From assembly GCA_027320105.1 (NCBI GenBank), contig DAHVMA010000016.1:1-26582 (forward strand): DNA of 26,582 bases, read 5' to 3'. Each line of letters starts with the position of its first letter. The stretch's first letter is position 1. The notes beneath the pieces were generated by a model. The model searched no databases and had not been told where the DNA came from. It saw only the letters and a list, made by a program, of their open reading frames with translations. The stretch is from JAKAQB01 sp027320105 (lineage in GTDB: Bacteria; Actinomycetota; Acidimicrobiia; Acidimicrobiales; Palsa-688). Of this stretch, positions 22,059 through 26,582 are shown piece after piece. The position numbers were made by a program, and so were the translations under genes.

Positions 22059-22757
22059 ATGACTGCACTACCCGTCCCCTGGACGGCCGCCGGCCGGCAC
22101 CGGGTCGGACGCCTGCCCCGTCGCTTGCGCCGACGGCATGCCGAGAAGCTCGGCGGCCGGGCTCGGGCGGCTCGGGTCCTGGTCACCGCGATGACAGTCG
22201 TGGCGCTCGCCGCCTGCGGCGTGGCGGTCGGCGCAGTCGCAACCGGGGAGTGGCAGGTCCGGCCAGTCCTGTCAGGCAGCATGCGGCCCGACTTCCCGAT
22301 CGGCGGAGTGCTCATCACGCAGCGAGTGCCCACTTCGAGCCTCCGGGTGGGTGACGTCGCCGTGCTCCATCCGCCCGGCAATCCAGGCATCACCTACATC
22401 CATCGCATTGTGTGGATCGAGCACCGGGGCAGCCAGACCCTGGTGCGGACCAAGGGCGACGCCAACCCGATCGCCGACCCCTGGACGGCGAGGATCGACG
22501 GGCCGGTCGCCTACGAGGGGCGCTACGTCTTGCCCTACGTCGGTTACGCGGCCGTCTGGATCCACTCCCCCATTGGCCGCCAGGTTCTCCTGGTCGTGGC
22601 CGGCGCCGCCTTCGGGGTGTGCGGCTGGTCCCTTCGCCGCTCTCGCCGCTCTCGCCGCCTGCGGGCAGCGGGCAACGGCGGTGAGGGGACGGTGCCGGTG
22701 GCCCTGGAGTCGGCCGACCTGGAGCCCGGCGCTCCACCGACGACTCAGGACCTTTGA
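22059..22757 (+). CDS. sipW: Signal peptidase I, SipW (ER-like, Ser-His) type
   Basis: A 232-residue membrane serine peptidase. The ATG at 22059 has AGGAGGT at 22041-22047. An Arg-rich cytosolic start precedes a membrane segment at about 38-60. The catalytic motif S-G-S-M (72-75) supplies Ser74. The partner residue is H115 in Y-I-H-R-I-V, as in SipW and eukaryotic Sec11, rather than the Lys of ordinary bacterial type I peptidases. T-K-G-D-A-N (near 132-137) is the conserved box E. A second membrane segment (about 170-190) and a basic cytosolic tail follow. Gene order and family knowledge say that it processes the upstream TasA-like protein and possibly the small exported protein at 25988. Confidence 0.85.
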   Translation: MTALPVPWTAAGRHRVGRLPRRLRRRHAEKLGGRARAARVLVTAMTVVALAACGVAVGAVATGEWQVRPVLSGSMRPDFPIGGVLITQRVPTSSLRVGDVAVLHPPGNPGITYIHRIVWIEHRGSQTLVRTKGDANPIADPWTARIDGPVAYEGRYVLPYVGYAAVWIHSPIGRQVLLVVAGAAFGVCGWSLRRSRRSRRLRAAGNGGEGTVPVALESADLEPGAPPTTQDL

Positions 22758-22963
22758 AGCTCTGAGACGAGCGAAGGGGCCGGCAGGGCATCGGGTCAAC
22801 TCGCCGGTCCGAGCCTCGGCCAACCGGTACCGTAACAAGGCGATGTCGCTGATTCGGCAGTAGCAGGCGGTTTGGCAAGCGGCTCGGGCAGCCGGCCAGC
22901 GGTCGCTCTCCGCTGTGCTGAGGGATTCCGAGGTGGGCGATGGCTGGCTGCTCGGTCCCCCGG

Positions 22964-24550
22964 CTATGCGGGCAGCTCGAGGAGTCCACCGAGCCCAGGG
23001 GGCACCGTCTCTGGCGGCTGCCCGTTCCTGTCGGACGCGGGCAGCTCGATCAGGAAGCACGCCCCTGACGTCGGACCGTCGACGAGTTGGATGCTGCCGC
23101 CGAACGTCGCAAGAAGCCGGGCGGCGACGTGCAGCCCCAGGCCGTCGCCGGCGGTGCCGGCAGCGGTGCTTCCCCGGGTCCCGCGGAGGAACACCCGCGT
23201 CCGCTCGTGCCGAGGAATGCCCGGCCCGGTGTCGGCGACCTGCAACTGGACTCGACCGGCGCTCGCATTGGCGGTGAGGGTCACCCGGCATCCGGGGGCG
23301 TAGCGGCGGGCGTTGACGAGGAGGTTCTGCACGACCTGGGCGAGTGCCATCGGGTCGCCATGCGCGCTGGCGGTGGCAACCTGCACGTCGATGACGGCGC
23401 CGAGGTTGCGCTCGGCGGTGAGCACGGGCGCCAGCGCGCGGGCGACGTCGAAGTCCACGAGGCGCGCAGGGCGCCCCGGCTCGATCAGGGCTTGGAGCCG
23501 GCTGAGCTCGGCACTCATGGCATCACCGAGCGAGCGTCTCGACTTCGGATCGAGGCGTGCGGCATAGTGGCGGAGGGTGTGGTCGGCGCTGCGAAGGGCG
23601 CTCACGGCGTTGCGCAGGTCGTGGAGGCGTTCTTCGAGGTCGCGCCGCTCGTCGTCGAGCTCGGTTGCCAACCGGTCGAGGTCGACGTGCATGGTCAGGG
23701 CCCGCCGGTCCTGGTGTCGGAGCACCTTGTCGAGCTCGGAGGTGGTGGCCACGAGGGCGAGGGCAAACGCGGTGGTCGGTAGGATCGTGATGGCGAGGCC
23801 GTCCCACCCCTGCGGCGCGAGGACCACGGCACGCAGCACGGTGCCGACGCCGAGCAGGGCAACCACCATGATCGACCAGGTCGGCACGGCTCGGCCCTGG
23901 CGGTGCTTTGCGACGGCTGACAATGTGGCGATGGCCCACAGCGCGCTGGCAGCGCCGAGGACCCCTCGTCCCAGTGCCGGCGAGGTCGCCGCTGCCGGCA
24001 GGAGCTCATGGGCGGCCATGGTGCTTACCGCTCCGCTTGCCAGCATGGCAACCACGGTGACGACCCCGAGGGCGCGCAGCGGCATGATGCCGGCGTCCAC
24101 CTCCGGAGCGGTGGCCGCCTTGTCGGCGAAGAAGGTTGCGGTTACGGCAAGGGCCAGCAGGTCCCACGGCCGCGCCGCGCCGAGCTGGCTCAACGACAGC
24201 GCCGGGATGCCGCCGGCGCCGATGAGCAGGACACCTGCCGAGACGAGCATGCACCCCATCCAGGCATCGAAGGCACGGCCCTGCGCTCGCCAGCAGATGA
24301 GGCTGGCAAGGCCTGCTCCCACTCCCAAGAGCGCGCCCAGCATGTGCTCGGTGGCTGTGGCGGCGCTGACACCCCCACCCATGAGGAGCATGAACGTCGT
24401 GGGCCCCATCGTGAACCCGACGAACAATGCGGAGGACGGGAGGAGCCTCCTGGCGCGCATGGAACCGAGGGCGGCGATCCGCAACCGCCGGTCCGGCCCG
24501 CGGTAGGCGTGCCTGGTGGCCCTCGAGCCCTGCGGTTGGGACTTTTCCAC
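22964..24550 (-). CDS. Membrane sensor histidine kinase
   Basis: A 528-residue kinase. I choose the GTG at 24550 because a good promoter ends 8 nt before it, implying a leaderless message; a TTG at 24607 would lie upstream of that promoter. The first 270 residues hold about eight hydrophobic segments without a recognised sensor domain. A coiled linker (D-D-E-R-R-D-L-E-E-R) leads to H310 in L-H-D-L-R-N, the probable phosphorylated His. The ATPase domain has the N box Q-N-L-L-V-N-A-R (Asn409), the G1 box D-T-G-P-G-I-P (440-446) and the G2 box G-D-G-L-G-L (468-473). It converges on sipW with a 206-bp spacer. No response regulator is adjacent; the NarL-type regulator at 19246-20085 is a possible but unproven partner. 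Confidence 0.85.
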   Translation of the reverse strand: MEKSQPQGSRATRHAYRGPDRRLRIAALGSMRARRLLPSSALFVGFTMGPTTFMLLMGGGVSAATATEHMLGALLGVGAGLASLICWRAQGRAFDAWMGCMLVSAGVLLIGAGGIPALSLSQLGAARPWDLLALAVTATFFADKAATAPEVDAGIMPLRALGVVTVVAMLASGAVSTMAAHELLPAAATSPALGRGVLGAASALWAIATLSAVAKHRQGRAVPTWSIMVVALLGVGTVLRAVVLAPQGWDGLAITILPTTAFALALVATTSELDKVLRHQDRRALTMHVDLDRLATELDDERRDLEERLHDLRNAVSALRSADHTLRHYAARLDPKSRRSLGDAMSAELSRLQALIEPGRPARLVDFDVARALAPVLTAERNLGAVIDVQVATASAHGDPMALAQVVQNLLVNARRYAPGCRVTLTANASAGRVQLQVADTGPGIPRHERTRVFLRGTRGSTAAGTAGDGLGLHVAARLLATFGGSIQLVDGPTSGACFLIELPASDRNGQPPETVPPGLGGLLELPA

Positions 24551-24558
24551 CGGCGAAC

Positions 24559-24587
24559 AACGTAACAACGCATGAAGACCCCGACAA
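24559..24587 (-). promoter_or_regulatory. Promoter-like sequence giving a leaderless kinase transcript
   Basis: On the minus strand, TTGTCG (24582-24587), a 17-bp spacer and TACGTT (24559-24564) are followed after 8 nt by the GTG at 24550. Transcription would start at or within a base or two of the start codon, and no Shine-Dalgarno sequence is present. The zone is clearly AT-richer than its surroundings. Confidence 0.55.
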
Positions 24588-24764
24588 TGGCTGCGGGACG
24601 AAAACAACGAAAAACGCCTGATATACGGACGATATTCGTCATCTCCCGTTCAGGGCATCAAAGGGACGTTACGGTACGGGCTGGCGGCGCCGTGCGAGGG
24701 CCGGGTTGGCGCGGGTTGCCCCAAAGACTGCCGGGGGCTGTCGAAGACCGCCGGGGCCTGCTGT

Positions 24765-24778
24765 CCGGGGCGCCCCGG
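24765..24778. terminator. GC palindrome after the siderophore-interacting gene
   Basis: CCGGGGCGCCCCGG is fully palindromic and lies 15 bp after the stop codon of the minus-strand gene. It may be a weak terminator; there is no T-tract. Confidence 0.3.
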
Positions 24779-24792
24779 GGGCTGACCGCCCG

Positions 24793-25578
24793 TCAGTCCC
24801 GCTCCGGCTCCCCGTGGTACTGGTTGGGCTTGTCCCGCCGCCAGTATGCCTTGGCGGAGATGGCTTCCGGAGGCAGCCCGCGCCCGATGAGGGCGGCGCG
24901 CACGGCTGCCACGGCACGGTGCTCCCCGCCGGCGTAGGCATGGCCGGACCCGGCCGGCAGCTCCATGCCGGCCACGGCCTGGGCCAGCTGGGCGCCGTCC
25001 CCGGAGCCGCCGACCTGGCCGCGGCGCACCCACAATGGCCCGGTCACAGCCGCAGCGGTATCCAGCGGCTGCTCGCCGATGTCGTCGCCGACCTCCAGCA
25101 CCACGACCGCCGGGGTTCCCGATGGCAGTGACTCGACCATGGCGAAGGTGGCCGGTAGGAACGTCTCGTCGCCGACGAAGAGGTGCCACCCGGCGGCCGG
25201 GTCCGCCCAGATCTTGCCGCGGGGCCCGACAGCCTCGAGGTGGTCGCCGGCGGAGACCGTTGCAGCCCAGCGCGCCCCTGGGCCGTCGCCGTGGAGGAGC
25301 GCCTGGAGGTCAGCGGTGGCGGCGTCGCGGTCGAGGCGGCGGATGGTGTAGCGCCGCCGGACGGGTCGGCCCCCGCTAGGGATCGACAGCGTCAGATCCT
25401 GGCCGGGGTGCCACTCGACGTCCCGCAGGCGGGGATCGCCGACGGTGATCCGCCGCAGTGCCGGCGCCTCGGCCGCGACGCCGACGACCTCGAGCGCCAG
25501 GGCGGTGGACCCGAGCCGCTCGGCTGCGGCGGCGTTGTCCTCGCTGACGGGCCGCAGGCCTCCGGTCGTCTCCGCCAC
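24793..25578 (-). CDS. Siderophore-interacting protein (FAD-dependent ferric-siderophore reductase, ViuB/YqjH-like)
   Basis: A 261-residue cytosolic flavoprotein expected to reduce iron in imported ferric siderophores with NAD(P)H. The FAD-binding barrel has R-R-Y-T-I-R (75-80), then G-P-R-G at about 118-121. The NAD(P)H domain begins G-D-E-T-F-L-P-A (136-143). G-G-E-H (217-220) and A-Y-W-R (244-247) near the C-terminus are typical of the family. The length is normal. It begins with GTG at 25578, without a clear Shine-Dalgarno sequence. No siderophore transporter or biosynthesis gene is in the window. The 39-residue ORF lies 36 bp upstream on the same strand and may be co-transcribed. Confidence 0.88.
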   Translation of the reverse strand: MAETTGGLRPVSEDNAAAAERLGSTALALEVVGVAAEAPALRRITVGDPRLRDVEWHPGQDLTLSIPSGGRPVRRRYTIRRLDRDAATADLQALLHGDGPGARWAATVSAGDHLEAVGPRGKIWADPAAGWHLFVGDETFLPATFAMVESLPSGTPAVVVLEVGDDIGEQPLDTAAAVTGPLWVRRGQVGGSGDGAQLAQAVAGMELPAGSGHAYAGGEHRAVAAVRAALIGRGLPPEAISAKAYWRRDKPNQYHGEPERD

Positions 25579-25614
25579 GTCCGGCAGCGTACCGACACGG
25601 GTGCGCCGCGGCGG

Positions 25615-25734
25615 CTACCCGCCGGCGGCCTCGGAGCCCGGACCGGAGAAGGTGGCGATGCCCCCCAGCGCTTCGTGCGCCCCGCTCGCCTCCGCCTCCC
25701 TGACGGCCCGGCGCATGGCCTTGGTCCTGTCCAT
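25615..25734 (-). CDS. Small ORF of unknown function (39 residues) upstream of the siderophore-interacting gene
   Basis: The ATG at 25734 has GAGAGGA about 8 nt upstream, a good ribosome binding site. That site lies inside the odd palindrome GAGAGG-T-CCTCTC (25736-25748, plus strand), which could hide it or bind a protein. The product starts M-D-R-T-K-A-M-R-R-A-V-R-E-A-E-A and continues as a helix-rich, charged segment, with G-G-I-A-T-F-S-G-P-G-S near the C-terminus. I do not recognise it. Its place 36 bp ahead of the reductase gene suggests a leader or partner peptide. Confidence 0.45.
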   Translation of the reverse strand: MDRTKAMRRAVREAEASGAHEALGGIATFSGPGSEAAGG

Positions 25735-25872
25735 GGAGAGGTCCTCTCTTGTCGAACGGGTGGCTGCCGGGTTGAGCTGATTTGACCGGGCTGCTGACAT
25801 CTCCGGGTCGGCCGGCCCGCCCAATCCTCAATTCTGACGATGCCCGCCCGTGTGGGGATGGTTACAAGAGGT

Positions 25873-25904
25873 GGTGGCTGTCCCACCCGTGTGGCCCAGC
25901 CACC
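25873..25904 (+). other. Hairpin upstream of the small exported protein gene
   Basis: GGTGGCTG (25873-25880) pairs with CAGCCACC (25897-25904), and inside it CCAC pairs with GTGG across CCGT. The structure is good, but I cannot tell whether it is a terminator for upstream rightward transcription or a regulatory site. Confidence 0.4.
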
Positions 25905-25923
25905 CAATGGAGGGTTGACAAGT

Positions 25924-25963
25924 GCCCGCCGGCCCGGTCCTCGAACGCTCCAGACCGGCGGGC
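25924..25963 (+). promoter_or_regulatory. Leader with two mutually exclusive stems before the 25988 gene
   Basis: GCCCGCCGG (25924-25932) pairs with CCGGCGGGC (25955-25963). Alternatively, CCGGTC (25934-25939) pairs with GACCGG (25953-25958). Both use 25955-25958, so only one can form. The ribosome binding site AAAGGA (25973-25978) follows shortly after. It might be a switch; this is only pattern-level evidence. Confidence 0.3.
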
Positions 25964-25987
25964 CGACTCGAGAAAGGAACTCGAATC

Positions 25988-26428
25988 ATGTTGAAGCTAC
26001 CCCGCAAGCTCCTCCTCTGGGGGGGCGCGGCGGTCGTCGTCGCCAGTGGCTCCGCTTTCATGGCGAGCAACAGCGTCGCGCCGAGCAGCGCCGGCGAGGG
26101 CGCCGGGGCCGTATCGGGCTACACCGTGAGCAACATCAGCTACGCCGTGAACAACAATACGGGCAACGCCACGGGCGTGTCGTTCAGGCTCACGTCCTGG
26201 GCCAGCTCGGCGCCGGCCAACGAGAAGCCCGGCAACGTGGATGCCTACCCGCTCAACGGCGGGGGAAACGCCCAGTGGGGTCAGGGCAACTCCTGCAGTC
26301 CCACGAGCTCATGGACGACGAATGGCGTCGGTAACGCGGGTAACGGGTACGGCACCTTCTCGTGCTCCTTTGCTTATTCTGCGCCGGTCCAGGATCTCTT
26401 CTACCTCGCTGTCGAAGCCAACCAGTAA
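25988..26428 (+). CDS. Small exported protein, possibly SipW-pathway substrate
   Basis: A 146-residue protein. The ATG at 25988 has AAAGGA 9 nt upstream. The N-terminus has three Lys/Arg (K3, R6, K7), a hydrophobic core (8-25) and then M-A-S-N-S-V-A-P-S-S-A-G-E-G-A-G and G-Y-T-V-S-N-I. It resembles a group of actinobacterial exported proteins with a conserved A-G-x-G-x-G-A-I-S-G-Y-T-V start that I associate with SipW-type peptidases; the association is from memory and uncertain. The mature part is Asn/Gly/Ser-rich, probably beta, with just two cysteines (C103 and C126) that could form a disulfide. It may be a second fibre or surface subunit. The sipW-like gene lies 3.2 kb upstream. Confidence 0.65.
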   Translation: MLKLPRKLLLWGGAAVVVASGSAFMASNSVAPSSAGEGAGAVSGYTVSNISYAVNNNTGNATGVSFRLTSWASSAPANEKPGNVDAYPLNGGGNAQWGQGNSCSPTSSWTTNGVGNAGNGYGTFSCSFAYSAPVQDLFYLAVEANQ

Positions 26429-26582
26429 CACCCCGTCGGACCGTAACCGTTCAGGTCTTTGGGGTCGCCATGAGGGTGTGGGCCGCCGTGGGAGCAGTTG
26501 AGGTGGCCGTAGGTGTTGGGCGGCGGGCGGTGGCGTCGACGTGATGGCCGTGTCGATCGGCGTGGCGCGCGGGGCTGGCCCG
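26429..26582. other. Terminal stretch without a recognisable gene
   Basis: The last 154 bp are G/T-rich and contain no supported ORF, hairpin or repeat. A gene could begin here and continue beyond the window. Confidence 0.4.

Noticed and set aside
25915..25920. Perfect TTGACA as a promoter for the 25988 gene
   Set aside because: No acceptable -10 hexamer lies 16-19 bp downstream, so a promoter call is not supported.
26429..26582. Possible mobile-element end at the window terminus
   Set aside because: No inverted repeat, transposase fragment or target duplication is visible.

Overview
The window is GC-rich bacterial DNA, apart from a few short AT-richer promoter patches. Its core is an rpoB-rpoC pair whose beta-prime subunit carries the long acidic, coiled-coil-like insert seen in Actinobacteria. 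Start codons are often GTG or TTG, and several genes appear to be leaderless. Together this points to an actinobacterium, possibly a deep or uncultured lineage such as Acidimicrobiia. That placement is inferred from protein flavour, not from a phylogeny.

Layout: (1) 1-392 is a repeat-rich stretch without a recognisable gene. (2) 393-5914 (+) may be one transcription unit: a 74-residue excisionase-like HTH protein, a DUF3048 (YerB-like) lipoprotein, a SAM methyltransferase whose stop overlaps the start of a membrane-anchored protein of the N,N-dimethylformamidase beta-subunit-like family, and a secreted phosphodiester glycosidase-domain protein. (3) 5915-7370 is a poorly occupied zone. It holds a possible coding relic, an Arg-rich 51-residue small protein, a YdjM/LexA-binding-type membrane hydrolase homologue, and a fragment of an RsbW-like anti-sigma kinase, all on the minus strand. 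(4) 7525-7743 (+) is a second, clearly paralogous HTH microprotein, convergent with a prepilin peptidase gene (7750-8541, -). (5) 8542-16383 is rpoB-rpoC, with two promoter-like sequences and a 24-bp palindrome ahead of rpoB, and eight 10-bp tandem repeats plus a perfect 16-bp hairpin after rpoC. (6) 16744-19128 (+) is a large secreted protein in which two near-identical copies of an unrecognised domain flank a seven-repeat Ycf48-like propeller. (7) 19246-20641 (-) is a VOC/glyoxalase protein and a NarL/LuxR response regulator. (8) 21106-22757 (+) is a TasA/CalY-like secreted protein and a SipW-type signal peptidase separated by a strong hairpin. (9) 22964-24550 (-) is a membrane histidine kinase. 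(10) 24793-25734 (-) is a siderophore-interacting flavoprotein preceded by a 39-residue ORF. (11) 25988-26428 (+) is a second small exported protein that may share the SipW pathway.

The shared theme outside rpoBC is the cell surface: exported or anchored enzymes, a putative fibre subunit with its own peptidase, a propeller protein, a prepilin peptidase and separate signalling genes. Nothing here is a CRISPR array, an rRNA or tRNA gene, or an intact insertion sequence. The best candidates for something undescribed are the duplicated-domain propeller protein, the TasA/SipW module with its structured leader and attenuator, and the pair of HTH microproteins that share an upstream element.
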